DNA from: Acetilactobacillus jinshanensis
Lineage (GTDB): Bacteria; Bacillota; Bacilli; Lactobacillales; Lactobacillaceae
DNA: 64,000 nt
Assembly (NCBI RefSeq): GCF_004359375.1
Contig: NZ_CP034726.1
Span: 620,001 to 684,000, forward strand
Reading direction: 5' to 3'
Shown piece by piece: positions 45,701-51,404 of the stretch (position 1 is the first letter of the stretch; the number at the start of each line of letters is the position of its first letter). The notes under the pieces were generated by a model that was given only the letters and a program-made list of their open reading frames with translations, was not told the origin of the DNA and did no database searches. The position numbers were made by a program, and so were the translations under genes.

Positions 45701-46427
45701 AGTAGCTGTTGAGTTCACTGATTCCAGCAGAATAACTGTCGATGCTCATTGACAAATTACTTATGCTAGCACGAAATTCAGTTGCTGAAGTAATTAAGCC
45801 ACTGATATTATTTTTAATCTGACCGATCGAGCCAGAATCGGTACTAGCGGTACGGCTATCGTTATTCGCACTACTTTCATCAGCCTTAGTGGAACTAGCA
45901 TCAGCAGCAGCTGATGCTACAGAACCGAAAACTTGTGGGCTAGTCGGAGTTGAGTGTGTATTAGTACTATTCGAGGGCGTAGTTAACAGCTGCTCAGCAC
46001 CGAATCCACGACTAATGTGCTGACTACCACTAGTAGAATCAGCTCTCTGATTACTACTAGAAATAGGACTAGAACTAACGTTAACATTACTAGAACCAAT
46101 ACTCTTACTACTAAGATTAGTACTGGAACTGGCGTTAACACTGGTAGAACTAGTACTAGTACCAGAATCAGCACCTAATCTCATCATACGCTGAGCAAGA
46201 TATTTCGGTGAATAATTATTACCCTGTGGCAGCCGATGCTGTCTAGCAATCCGTTCAGCTCGAGCCGATCCATTATTGGTATTATCATTTGCACTTGCTT
46301 TTGTCCGTGTAGCTCCAGCACCACCAATGGCCATCAATAATGCCAGTGAGATCGTGACCCAATGTTTCTTAACTTTGTGGAGTACTTTTTTATCGTTTAC
46401 TTTTTGAACTTTACGCTTGTTATACAT
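33720..46427 (-). CDS. Giant cell-surface adhesin with Mub-B2-like repeats (4235 aa)
   Basis: A 12.7-kb gene. N-terminal signal VLHKVKKHWVTISLALLMAIGG; NNYSPKY block shared with the serine-rich neighbour; Ser/Asn-rich region to about residue 560; a large Asn/Tyr/Asp-rich beta region to about 2000; MucBP-like segments (IEVHYIDAFNGKSL, VRYEDTDGNPI). About 12 repeats of roughly 125 residues follow (2460-3960), each opening with a pattern such as TATDTVNYLISGT, then a VTYxR strand and a Y-G-x-W strand, as in mucus-binding-protein B2 domains. Then come 190 basic helical residues, the sorting motif LPQTN (4197-4201), a hydrophobic helix and KKRRK. Predicted to be wall-anchored and to mediate adhesion; ligand unknown. 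The frame is intact throughout. Confidence 0.88.
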   Translation of the reverse strand: MYNKRKVQKVNDKKVLHKVKKHWVTISLALLMAIGGAGATRTKASANDNTNNGSARAERIARQHRLPQGNNYSPKYLAQRMMRLGADSGTSTSSTSVNASSSTNLSSKSIGSSNVNVSSSPISSSNQRADSTSGSQHISRGFGAEQLLTTPSNSTNTHSTPTSPQVFGSVASAAADASSTKADESSANNDSRTASTDSGSIGQIKNNISGLITSATEFRASISNLSMSIDSYSAGISELNSYLTIANSMASIARTNDTSISNEVSNITNDAINASNAATSASTASSISLNDDVNSASTDNKDASAIFNSTSLSDQMSLIKSAQSTANSVNNNAFSVMNSIDAMYIDSASYLTSFLASCVPAYVMNSKKQTEIKSMHDEITAMHTTDASNLVSSANAASSNAVIAMNSARAKVTQDSSNIGSIASTVNSLSAKGSLTSSDSVSYSNETSSLAIDEASSNSVYNLNSYDAGSDSMVATSASNAEASDVARDRENSATSYSSNSINNSIVSTDVLLVTQAQSIFDNLSNVLSTGTNQGDAFDAEIVLNNSNNKGPYAYVIQGKQGGSVTLTDGETFNNLKATSDGKISATDKAGNQVLLNYQLANHIISQKPIKSTTINPQISFYYVDGNDKTTLDTDYTHLNTGIDSTNPANSDGSINIPTNVSGYYGEPYPLIMNDFYNPNYGLYPNFSLGQGATDNDELGTVVLGEGQGNTGTDNFMNGSNDHGNYWYGARENHKSRRLNLYANRYFVKIAYTYGTNKYYVNAQPMDNDESPAQPADPYDYYTDQGHQVSFSNGVLAGVDGNSVIYNNQSQFNSANVPQGLGIGKPTVIPVFGKNGVKGTYNNPTEVDIPLVPVNQNIQAPVLLANYDHYQSTNNPNYDSSATGLYTPATVTFWNTQYNKDNNFQISRGALNYYDPAKDEPTYQSTDGTNFDNKFYEPNNNSVLNGYFLISEGNLKDQATITGQGVPGNQWDGLTRDQQFINGTGYSMIGAKQEWVDINSGHIVPTPTDPTKVTANIQQEMVPIIYYGTVKQGQYNDLTTAPNIFYNYRLWGPDKRDQTDIDTYYTNFVNPTIDNGNGIDRNNDDLNNNPENYARNYDNPQDYNKISEHNAHNIQTTQQNASYDIAHSLVPSGTIIQCLPYVNIDHFKGEDPNLPQNDWVVQIVKTSSNSNGEDSQGHGNVELRFLQVIPNSVKYSADGTPTIGLSTHQGAVTYLGLANGASNDVLTETPKVGDSGTPGYNVSYKNNRNITWYPQNAAVLADQDGNLCVYHNSEDSVTQNGNGNNIDDLNGYYTLSNGNSIQFDVVNTIASNDNNILRSDSSKPSYQAQEVTNGADGSGANFYLGDMNAYAQPVKYTVQFLGSQNYMTDDGKNITPGGNAFPSPTNNGANNNQFYPGYTTNTFTFDPTNRNTPNYYDNLGFANDEIYYNNIDGKFYLKRYGSNSDTPIATTPIYDASTTQPESSNPSQLFTAYADGTIYLDDSKGQPQTLLTNSSEYNADWNLAQPGLTKIQQVHQLLYDSGYEQSYLDSVRDTERNQGHEINSMTGPTWTLGIGNPQLNIWPDGTSLTDNDNGKDSTNEKAVVYLADKQIKAQSTIHFVDLDTGYQFSEGNSGSNAITQLFNDVQDNSSKTGNKSEFDIASFLKGISDERTSTLQSDGTWKLETQLQNGDNVDVYVVRTDSPSAIQPVNDTFIYVSTVDLGNPNVTGKYDFPLVVRYEDTDGNPIDSESASTSAQSSMEADAVSHYNSINSSKRTSLGVAMQGAHDFLVDGPVGNTVSDAINGKNTNDPSNTAYKTYYNQSGKTSNPFWDYTQEGYHEVYVIPGVYRTGDQDYSADRDHLNDDQHNLYISGTPVNLTNNGVIKKSVGEVGYTPVITIVLQRNPSVTPYYVCRDLNGQTHLTQLGSAVYVPGIPTSDASYSAHGYSNAYDQSDSSVGNIGVNVGSSANSMSANSEYNAELDNAFVSEIDGHTVKSGGTSISAGYKLPGTVNDDSYAEFNKFSYASSYYDQNNSNAKTNLIESNSQSINVNRDSGNNDPIYVTAPGIQIHYRLVNDQNLDGGNGSQSNVDLNTKSLYAPNPMPGTEFNTNGNASSTDETTLNYYKTLTHATGYIPRNYINDNYQVVAVTGIPMINSSVYDGDQLPTKFTYGSQNVYIYLQPKSHIEVHYIDAFNGKSLSDISDNDSLVAYNGSFGSMNTTTSSSAGASYINSTSGSYTAGELVYNPQITLQSLYSKGYRIDSGYVANYGNNSSEVNITTSAANSTYSLDYKFNQANEDSYNSTTSSYDQHHLIYNIYLTHSLISGQTRFATVDTKITYSMASNANYNFISPVAPGASDSSEVYIQSYTEDAVTHSDESEGAWSLSGQSISNSDVSPTVTGWHPDFSSIALPNIGSTSADLDSELNSTSGASFSAPAPNDNGTLSSGSTMSTYSSASDKFSIMTGEAYNYTYKVVYYPNSYSDKASAGDVINYHFLNSNGSEAFSSVNSSAESILNYTQTESWSSSANNPSYYVARGWSTTSSAWSWNSTWALSYISSGSVRYHLASNNAYDSSVLGVHHYKNDSSIATGADISKSLRANSETSFAQNLYYIPDSYSVAVNSTTATDTIYYRFYDGNGSLLTTSSSVETLHYSQSSSTDTNNPSGYIGWTSWSASGASAFSSIIQDSYKDYKLNGNTSATPFYSDAGSFGSVSGSSMTNDKLSVIDMNISSAGVIDGTTAYGSLFSSKNSYTNWVNYTEDQFASETQSVEVNEVFHYINGAGSDVSSSVSNGLVLYTRTNNIDKNNGANDSFVPWSLVSGDHFSNVPNSFSSSSMHVYASGYGDSATSGNSLVTSAPSSISASGISVANVANPANNAINTSAFSSTINNWIYYEPDSISNGTDCVSAQNTVQYLINGGPDSGKSLQSDSVDTLRFTRTDSYDTYSAGSLDHRIHSYGNWSAVSSANFASISAPLYLSSNGKYYHRVTPSYSLKSDGKDVSEFAASTIDSGGSATDALTSAYDAVNHNANATSSDDNSGVATYSSAVYYASDSYTRVSNSAYVNEFIHYQTSDGSDVATSASMGSIEYTQLGSQDSNNPSVSLLGSWSTTSAFSKAPSRASVFGYHITGSKMIPETSDYASNSLIADKTSTIDEYVYYQKDSVSSLSDSVEATNTVNYYIQGGSTSVSSSATDTIQFSRLDDYDAVTHTHSYGDWTSNVFNSDSAASDVSYSSGHYHLVTQNVAGLTPTVTSNELSSAYSSANSNVASDSISGSGKSGKISLSQDIYYASDVAIDFSSDGELTAHANITISYLSDGNHSSSVASTYRSAITYGRDQYQDKYSSGVYSYGAWTITNGSSFSEPGSPSVPLYHAVSSQLISSDLPTSLDSIKANNNYSYTEDVYYAQDSASSQTAKVSRNIEYIFSGQSNDGRSYDYSNSTSTQTVTYSRPGLYNPDTHSFTSSGAWSLSEGSFNIPASSSLSDGWHVASVESGFDTYPTGSALSELTSGENSSHTYVVSYAPDTFIHKTNTSSATATINYVELSNINWNSFTGDSKVISSASSTVTMYQSEDSDENNSSFNSYGSWVASGFSLPTSLSISDWTNVHGVANGGDYIPTSSFSVASNTSANYEMNVYYVQDPWISSSDITTATDTVNYLISGTTSALRSASTTSVTYRRSDSVNEVTNAHSTGSWSTDGKFASVSHPASLASYGHHYHEVSADVTLPSVSQSSLDQAYSGNSSATSYSNNVYYASDSTSNIRNTSSATATINYIEIQSNNDHLSRSIVSTKDLSISMSQSENIDHTYSKFDSYGSWVANGFSLPTSLSIDDWSTSSALNSGYIPTSSFAVASTENNSHASYVMDVYYIQDPSAQSSDVVTATDTVNYLISGTSSALSSASTRTITYSRADSEDLVTHVHSYGSWLGSQFGSISVPSSIIFNDIRYHEVSADSTVPSVTSSSLDAYCNGNHSATSYVNDIYYAPDVYPSPIIPSSSTSTSGRTPSSVSKKVSSSASRKANKAKPSNPKAPSSKKINRDIAHHRVTPTDAVHMNKHQLKTAKLIDPKQYPKVLHDRKVAQLQGIKEQLTHLQKTQLTTYNHVAQKANRIAKQLTQQPTNTQLYRDVLHRVALGASVNDMNYLAVHNSKVYKAVKEEQLRLGAESSMGQLSGSRMGQSRGHTANLTPSQRFAYAVQHNPRLARQMLEHSGQLKLGSRERARLAKKLPQTNEPIVHTSVWASVFAGLAAIMTELGHALGFKKRRK

Positions 46428-46617
46428 GATCTACTCACTCCTAAGATTAAGTATCATCATTAACCTAAATTTAACTTTCGATTTCTTGAATTTCTTTGCT
46501 TATTCAAAGTACATTAATTCCTATAATAATATGGTTTATCTAGTTTGCTTATATTATAAAATTCAATTATAAGTGACGCAATATTAGACCCAATATAATG
46601 CAGAAAAAGTTTACTAA

Positions 46618-46646
46618 ACAAAAAAGAGCCCAAATTAATGTGCTCT
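46618..46646 (-). terminator. Intrinsic terminator of the MFS transporter gene
   Basis: Short stem AGAGC / GCTCT with T-run on the minus strand, 30 bases after the MFS stop. Weak stem. Confidence 0.5.
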
Positions 46647-46675
46647 AATTTCGAATTAAAATGTTATTCAATTTC

Positions 46676-47899
46676 TTAGATATTCTGATTACTAACCTTA
46701 CTCATGTGAAGAACGGTATAGATCGTAATCAAACTACATAATGGTAATAACGATAAGAAGATTACGACGGCTAATAATGAGTAGTGGTCAATTAAGAAAC
46801 CAATTAAGATTGGCGATAGGCCACCGATGGCCTTACCACAACTCTGGACAAATCCGTTGGCAGTCACACGAATTTCCATTGGGTAACACTTACTAACGAT
46901 GACGGCGTAACCACTGTAACAAGCTTCAGCAAAGAAACCGACCAACGTACTGGCAAGTAATAACGTCAGAGAGTTATAGGAAAGGATAATGGTGTAAACC
47001 ACGAAGATCGCACAACCGAAGAATAAGGTAAATGCGGCTTTGGCACCAAACTTATCCATCATTTTACCGAAGCAGATCATCCCTAGCATGACACCCACGA
47101 TCGTGGATACCATCCAGAGTGATGACTGGGTTAAATTAATGTGGAGTTGCTTCTGCATAATCGACGGCATCCAGTCCATTAAACCGTAGTAACTAGCGGA
47201 ATCCAGGATGTACATCATGATCATGGCACAGGTCAGATAAGCAAACTTAGGCCCTTTGAACAATTCTTTGATTGAGCCCTGTTTCTGATGCTTAGCCTTT
47301 CGCTCCTTCATGTTCCTAATGAACTTCGGGTTTTCCTTTAAATGAATTCGAACTAAGAAAGCCAGGATAACGGGAAGTAAACCGAACAGGAAAAGAACTC
47401 GCCAACCAATTCGTGGAAAGGTTCCTAAGGCCCAAGCGGCAATCAAAGCTGAAAGAATTGCACCGAGTTCACCGAACGATTCAGCATAGGAAGTAAATGT
47501 AGCAACCTTGTTGCCCTTAAAGTTTTCGGCAATCAAAGTAACTCCGGTCCCTAATTCAGCACCAGCACCCATTCCGGCAAGAAATCGTAAGACATAAATC
47601 AGGTAGATGTTATTAGCAAAGGCCATCGCAGCGGTTGCAAACGCAAAGATAAAGATCGTGTAGGTAAAGACTTTAACTCGGCCGAAGTTATCGGCTAAAT
47701 ACCCGAAGATCAGCGAACCAACTAACATCCCGATATTCGAGAATGAAGCGATCGTTCCACCAACGGTTCCAGTCGTATGAAACTGTTTGATAATTGGCGT
47801 CAAGGCGAACGATAGAAACATCAGGTCCATCGCCTGCATGGCAAAACCAGTTGAGGTTGACGCTAACGTCCATTTTTGATTGGCAGAATACTTATTCAC
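46676..47899 (-). CDS. MFS transporter of the metabolite:H+ symporter type
   Basis: A 407-residue MFS protein with 12 predicted helices. Motifs: FGYLADNFGRVKVF (loop 2-3), RFLAGMGAGAELGTGVTLIAE (helix 4-5), PRIGWRVLFLFGLLP and, in the second half, GKMMDKFGAKAA. The pattern fits the SP/AAHS-like carriers of small organic acids, nucleobase-like compounds or amino-acid derivatives; substrate not decidable. The basic 2-3 loop and the acidic residue in helix 1 (AMDLMF) are kept. A terminator lies 60 bases upstream of the start and a 50-codon ORF precedes and enters it, so the gene seems attenuated. Confidence 0.8.
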   Translation of the reverse strand: MNKYSANQKWTLASTSTGFAMQAMDLMFLSFALTPIIKQFHTTGTVGGTIASFSNIGMLVGSLIFGYLADNFGRVKVFTYTIFIFAFATAAMAFANNIYLIYVLRFLAGMGAGAELGTGVTLIAENFKGNKVATFTSYAESFGELGAILSALIAAWALGTFPRIGWRVLFLFGLLPVILAFLVRIHLKENPKFIRNMKERKAKHQKQGSIKELFKGPKFAYLTCAMIMMYILDSASYYGLMDWMPSIMQKQLHINLTQSSLWMVSTIVGVMLGMICFGKMMDKFGAKAAFTLFFGCAIFVVYTIILSYNSLTLLLASTLVGFFAEACYSGYAVIVSKCYPMEIRVTANGFVQSCGKAIGGLSPILIGFLIDHYSLLAVVIFLSLLPLCSLITIYTVLHMSKVSNQNI

Positions 47900-47955
47900 A
47901 TTAAACCGTCCCTTTCAAAAACATGTTGGTAATAAATCATCATAATTTGGGTACT

Positions 47956-47996
47956 AAAAAAGCGGTCACTTACGTCATTGACGCGAGCAAACCGCT
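47956..47996 (-). terminator. Leader terminator before the MFS gene
   Basis: AGCGGT / ACCGCT flanking an inner CGTCAATGACG and followed by six T on the minus strand. It stands 60 bases before the gene it would block, so it is regulatory. Confidence 0.75.
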
Positions 47997-48127
47997 GTTT
48001 TGCGAATTATTAACTTAATTTGAGGGGCATTGAGCCCAAGCTTTCGATGCCGCTGATTTAAGCGACACCGATCATGAAATGACTTGTGCTTGATCATCGA
48101 ATATGTGTTGATCCACAGATGTTTCAT
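47975..48127 (-). CDS. Possible leader ORF of the MFS gene (50 aa)
   Basis: AAAGGGG lies seven bases before the ATG at 48125-48127. The frame runs for 50 codons and stops with TGA inside the loop of the leader terminator, so ribosomes that finish it would enter and melt the terminator stem. The peptide is basic, with a cluster D-R-C-R-L-N-Q-R-H-R-K, but lacks tandem identical control codons. GCCCC in the ORF could pair with the GGGGC of its own ribosome site. It may be a leader peptide, a small protein, or chance; a 377-base gap with terminator makes a regulatory leader likely. Confidence 0.5.
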   Translation of the reverse strand: MKHLWINTYSMIKHKSFHDRCRLNQRHRKLGLNAPQIKLIIRKTAVCSRQ

Positions 48128-48229
48128 AATTGGCCCCTTTCGGTCAAAATGATTTTCCCAAATATCAAATACAATTAAAAATAATAGTCGGATTATGGCG
48201 ATATTTCAACCGAATTATGGTGAAAATAA

Positions 48230-48257
48230 AAACTCGTTCCAAGAATCTTGAAACGAG
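48230..48257 (-). terminator. Intrinsic terminator after the 100-aa gene
   Basis: CTCGTTTCAAG / CTTGGAACGAG and T-rich run on the minus strand. Confidence 0.7.
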
Positions 48258-48276
48258 CGGTCATTAAGCTAAATAT

Positions 48277-48579
48277 TTACTTATTTTTACCCTTAGACTG
48301 ATTTTCTTTTTCTAACGTCTGGATTTGCTTAGTTAACTTCTTGTTGACCTGGATCATCTGATCAGTCGACATGAAGCCTAAGGTCTGTAACAGATGTAAG
48401 TCTTCGGAGATCTTACCCTGAGTAGCTACTAAAGTTGCCTGAGCATTCGCAAATTCGATCATCTTAGTTTTATCGGTCCGCTTTGGAACTCCTAACTGTT
48501 TAAGTTCCTTAAACGTACTAATCATTTGTTGAATATTAGTGTGTAAACTAGTTCTGATCGTTGCTTCCGTTGCGTCCAT
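48277..48579 (-). CDS. Hypothetical coiled-coil protein (100 aa)
   Basis: A soluble, probably all-helical protein. Two heptad-like stretches are visible (residues about 10-30 and 70-95: VNKKLTKQIQTLEKENQ). No cysteine, signal or membrane segment. The family is not recognised. AAAGGA precedes the ATG. It lies downstream of the GRP sugar transporter (about 65 bases) on the same strand and may be transcribed with it, with the terminator at 48230-48257 ending the unit. Confidence 0.6.
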   Translation of the reverse strand: MDATEATIRTSLHTNIQQMISTFKELKQLGVPKRTDKTKMIEFANAQATLVATQGKISEDLHLLQTLGFMSTDQMIQVNKKLTKQIQTLEKENQSKGKNK

Positions 48580-48643
48580 GCTGATTATCCTTTCTATAAT
48601 TTCGATTTTCTACAATTATAACGTCTACATTATATCTAGTGGA

Positions 48644-49531
48644 CTAGTGTAAGAATCCGGTCACGACACCACCGATCACGACTAACGTTAAGCCGGCGAT
48701 GGTGTTTGCAAGTGCGACCCCGTGTTTGTTTTCGTGCATGAATAATAATCCGGCAACCGATGAAATCACGATGTTCATCTGCGAGATCGTGAAACCGGTC
48801 GATAGATTAATTAGGACGATTGCACCTAAATAACTAAAGGTCCCTAATCCGGAATTAAAACCGGTGATAATGTTCTTTAAGGTGTAGTGACCAAAGAACG
48901 TCTCTTTATTTCGGGTTTGTTTTAAAGCCAGCGCAATTAAAACTGCGGTTACGATCATCCCGATTGATTGCGGTGGGAACGTAGCCCAACCACTGGTCTC
49001 AGGAATCTTCGGCAATACGGAACAGGATCCATAACCAAGGCCGGTTCCGAGTAACACCATCATGATGTCTCGGGCATGTGAACGGCCCTGATCACCATGG
49101 GTATTAACACGTCCGGTTCGCGTGGATAGAACCACCCCGAAAATAACGACCAAGATTGCGAAGAAGCCGATCAATCGCGATGCTAAACTTGGCCAGCTAC
49201 CGAAGAATAGGACTCCCGATAAATCAACTAACACTAACTGGATTCCAGCCACGATCGGCACGGTCGTTGAAGTACTAAGTCGTTTGAAAGCCGTATATTG
49301 AGCTAACTGGCCAATCGTCCAGCCAGCACCGGCTAGAAAGCACCACCAGAAACCAGCGGTACTAATGTACGGTTGTTTAATAAAATACAGGACGATGCCA
49401 ACGACTAAAGCACCGTAAGTCGTTCCTAATAGCTGCTGGATCGGTTTACCACCACAGATATACGTCCAGATGGGTGTACAGCCCCAGATAACAGCCGAAG
49501 CGATAGCAAGCGTCATTCCCAATTCAATCAC
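48644..49531 (-). CDS. GRP-family sugar uptake protein (GlcU/RbsU type)
   Basis: A 295-residue membrane protein with ten hydrophobic helices, of the glucose/ribose porter family in the drug/metabolite superfamily. Recognisable parts: SAVIWGCTPIWTYICGGKPIQQLLGTTYGAL (helices 1-2), GAGWTIGQLAQYTAFKRL, STTVPIVAGIQLV and LINLSTGFTISQMNIVISSVAGLLF near the end. Members carry out PTS-independent import of glucose or ribose. No kinase or sugar dehydrogenase gene lies next to it, so the sugar is undetermined. Confidence 0.85.
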   Translation of the reverse strand: MIELGMTLAIASAVIWGCTPIWTYICGGKPIQQLLGTTYGALVVGIVLYFIKQPYISTAGFWWCFLAGAGWTIGQLAQYTAFKRLSTSTTVPIVAGIQLVLVDLSGVLFFGSWPSLASRLIGFFAILVVIFGVVLSTRTGRVNTHGDQGRSHARDIMMVLLGTGLGYGSCSVLPKIPETSGWATFPPQSIGMIVTAVLIALALKQTRNKETFFGHYTLKNIITGFNSGLGTFSYLGAIVLINLSTGFTISQMNIVISSVAGLLFMHENKHGVALANTIAGLTLVVIGGVVTGFLH

Positions 49532-49614
49532 CTGATTAAGCTTAAGATAAATTACGCTCCTAATTCTACTACGTTAAACCTTGATTTAGAACCGTTTAAC
49601 GCAAATTACGAACA

Positions 49615-50103
49615 TTATTTCAAGACCCGAGGTCGCTGATATCTAACGACATTTTCGGTGATTTTGGTTAAGCCGATCATCTGCGGAAAAATCGTTTTCT
49701 TACCATTAATAATCCCGCTTATTAATCCGCACATGATGACCGGAATCTTAGTGTGATAAATTGCCCGGACCAGCATAATGATGTGCGTTAAATATAACGG
49801 AATGGCACACTGCACTTCATCTAATAGGATGTGTTTAATAATGGGATGCTTCTTGTAATATCCATCAATTTCACGAGCCCACTTCTTAGGTGCACTTGAT
49901 AATGACAATGCTGGTGTTTTTCTTTCTTTGGTTATTAAGTACTGTCGGGTGTGGAACCCAGGGACTTCATCCCTGATCTTAAAATAGCTACGGTTAAGAT
50001 TAATTGCTAAATCCTGGTGATGGTCACGGTCCCAGACCCGCTGTAAATAACTTGTCTTCCCCGTTCCAGACGGTGCATACAGTAATAACGAATGTTTAAT
50101 CAT
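49615..50103 (-). CDS. Thymidine-kinase-like P-loop protein lacking the zinc domain
   Basis: From the ATG at 50101-50103 (AAGAGG nine bases upstream) the protein has 162 residues. The Walker A is LLYAPSGTGKTSYLQ (residues 5-19), and LLDEVQC plus IPVIMCGLISGIINGKKTIFP near the end follow the pattern of bacterial thymidine kinase (DEAQF, IPVICYGLxTDF, LFPGS). The four-cysteine zinc-binding lasso region that completes Tdk is missing, since the protein stops soon after. Either a degenerate Tdk paralogue or a NTPase with another role. Single gene; the 30-codon upstream extension of the frame lacks a ribosome site. Confidence 0.55.
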   Translation of the reverse strand: MIKHSLLLYAPSGTGKTSYLQRVWDRDHHQDLAINLNRSYFKIRDEVPGFHTRQYLITKERKTPALSLSSAPKKWAREIDGYYKKHPIIKHILLDEVQCAIPLYLTHIIMLVRAIYHTKIPVIMCGLISGIINGKKTIFPQMIGLTKITENVVRYQRPRVLK

Positions 50104-50276
50104 GGTAATTTTCCTCTTGCCAAGAGAAATTATACCATTTTCAAAATAATTTAAATTAATTTCGTTAATTCTAATGCCCAGTCCCGTGGTCAACAGTCGA
50201 CTTATGTAACAGCCCTTAACATTCCGTAAACTCTCCGTAACTTTATGATAAACTCACGATAACATTCCGACTTTAA

Positions 50277-50282
50277 TATAAT
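50277..50282 (+). promoter_or_regulatory. -10 box of the Apf-like gene promoter
   Basis: TATAAT at 50277-50282, about 80 bases before the ATG. The region upstream carries short repeats (TTCCGTAA, CTCCGTAA) of unknown meaning. Confidence 0.5.
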
Positions 50283-50360
50283 AATTGTCAAGTTGAGTAA
50301 GAGAATTAATCAACTAAAGCATTGAAATCGAAAAAGTTCGAAAGGAATCGTGAGTTATTT

Positions 50361-50852
50361 ATGAAAATCCATAAGTTAGTTTCTTCAGCGTTGTTATCAG
50401 TGATGTTACTTAGTGCCGGTGCTACTGCTATTCCAGCAAACGCCAGCTCAACCAATGTCCAAAAGAATCAACCCGTTACGGTTGTTAAACAGGCTAAGTT
50501 AAGTAAAAACCAAGCTAAGAAACAGAAACAGACCAAGATCCTTAAGAACGTTAAAAAAGCCGTTAAGAAAGATCACCACCGGAACTGGTTCAAAGATGGT
50601 CTAAGTAAGCGTCAGTTAAGAGCTCGTGCCTGGATCGTACGTCATGAATCCGGTGGTCACTGGAACATCTTAAGTTACGGTCACGTCTGTGTGGGTTACT
50701 TCCAGTTAAACCCTGCCTACTTAGGTTACAAACATGGCCACGTCAACTTAAACCACAAACATCAGGTTCAGGTTGCCGATCATTACGTTAAAGCTCGTTA
50801 CGGTAGCTGGGTCCGTGCTCAGCACTTCTGGCAAGCTCATCATTGGTATTAA
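50361..50852 (+). CDS. Secreted Apf-like / transglycosylase-like protein
   Basis: From the ATG at 50361 the protein is 163 residues: signal peptide (HKLVSSALLSVMLLSAGATAIPANA) with A-x-A cleavage, a very basic Lys/Gln linker, and a C-terminal lysozyme-like domain of the aggregation-promoting-factor type: ARAWIVRHESGGHW (Glu is the likely catalytic residue), GYFQLNPAYLG, VADHYVKARYGSW and AQHFWQAHHWY. Such proteins act on or bind peptidoglycan in lactobacilli. His and Lys content is unusually high even for the family. The longest frame would start at a TTG 13 codons earlier, without signal-peptide logic. Confidence 0.85.
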   Translation: MKIHKLVSSALLSVMLLSAGATAIPANASSTNVQKNQPVTVVKQAKLSKNQAKKQKQTKILKNVKKAVKKDHHRNWFKDGLSKRQLRARAWIVRHESGGHWNILSYGHVCVGYFQLNPAYLGYKHGHVNLNHKHQVQVADHYVKARYGSWVRAQHFWQAHHWY

Positions 50853-50886
50853 TTAGTGGATTAATTCATTAGGAGGAATTGTGTTA

Positions 50887-51108
50887 ATGACCAAAACTAG
50901 ATTTAAGTTTTGTAAAGCTATTTATCACATCATTAACTTGATGATTGCGTTAGCAGTTTACTATCTTGGTTCGTTGACTTTAAATACAGACTTGGATACT
51001 TCAACTGATATCGTTAAATTAATCACTTTCATCGGGATTGCAGTTATGTTAGTCCTGTTGGAAGGCTTACTCTCCTATCGATTGCATCATATCGAACCAA
51101 AATCTTAA
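50887..51108 (+). CDS. Small two-helix membrane protein (73-75 aa)
   Basis: Two membrane helices (INLMIALAVYYLGSLTL and LITFIGIAVMLVLLEGLL) separated by an acidic loop with DLDTSTDI. AGGAGG lies ten bases before the ATG at 50887 and four before a GTG at 50881, so either may be used. It follows the Apf-like gene by about 30 bases and ends before a strong terminator, suggesting a two-gene unit. No family recognised. Confidence 0.6.
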   Translation: MTKTRFKFCKAIYHIINLMIALAVYYLGSLTLNTDLDTSTDIVKLITFIGIAVMLVLLEGLLSYRLHHIEPKS

Positions 51109-51137
51109 TAATTAGTTAATCCACTACTATCTAAAAG

Positions 51138-51176
51138 CACCTTGTAATCGTTAAACGATTACAAGGTGTTTTTTGT
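51138..51176 (+). terminator. Intrinsic terminator of the Apf-like unit
   Basis: CACCTTGTAATCGTT / AACGATTACAAGGTG followed by six T on the plus strand. Confidence 0.9.
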
Positions 51177-51404
51177 CGGTTATTAATAATCAGGGGATTG
51201 ATTGATTTATGTTAGTTTAATAAAACTAACGAGTAGAAAGGTAACGGTGATGATTTCTCATCACCCTACGTCTCTACTTAGTAACAAATCATGTCGAAAT
51301 ACGCAAGAATTATGTTTATATTTCAGGTAATCTTAAAAATCACCACATAAGAATTGCTAACTTCCGCTAACTACCTTTATACTGTAAATAAAGGAGGCTT
51401 GAAT

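Noticed and set aside
45505-46174. Open frames of 60-66 codons opposite or out of frame with the start of the giant adhesin.
   Set aside because: Frame shadows of Ser/Asn/Thr-rich coding sequence without initiation signals.
50195-50282. Repeated TTCCGTAA-like words upstream of the Apf-like gene as a possible WalR (YycF) operator.
   Set aside because: They do not fit TGTWAH-N5-TGTWAH in spacing or sequence.
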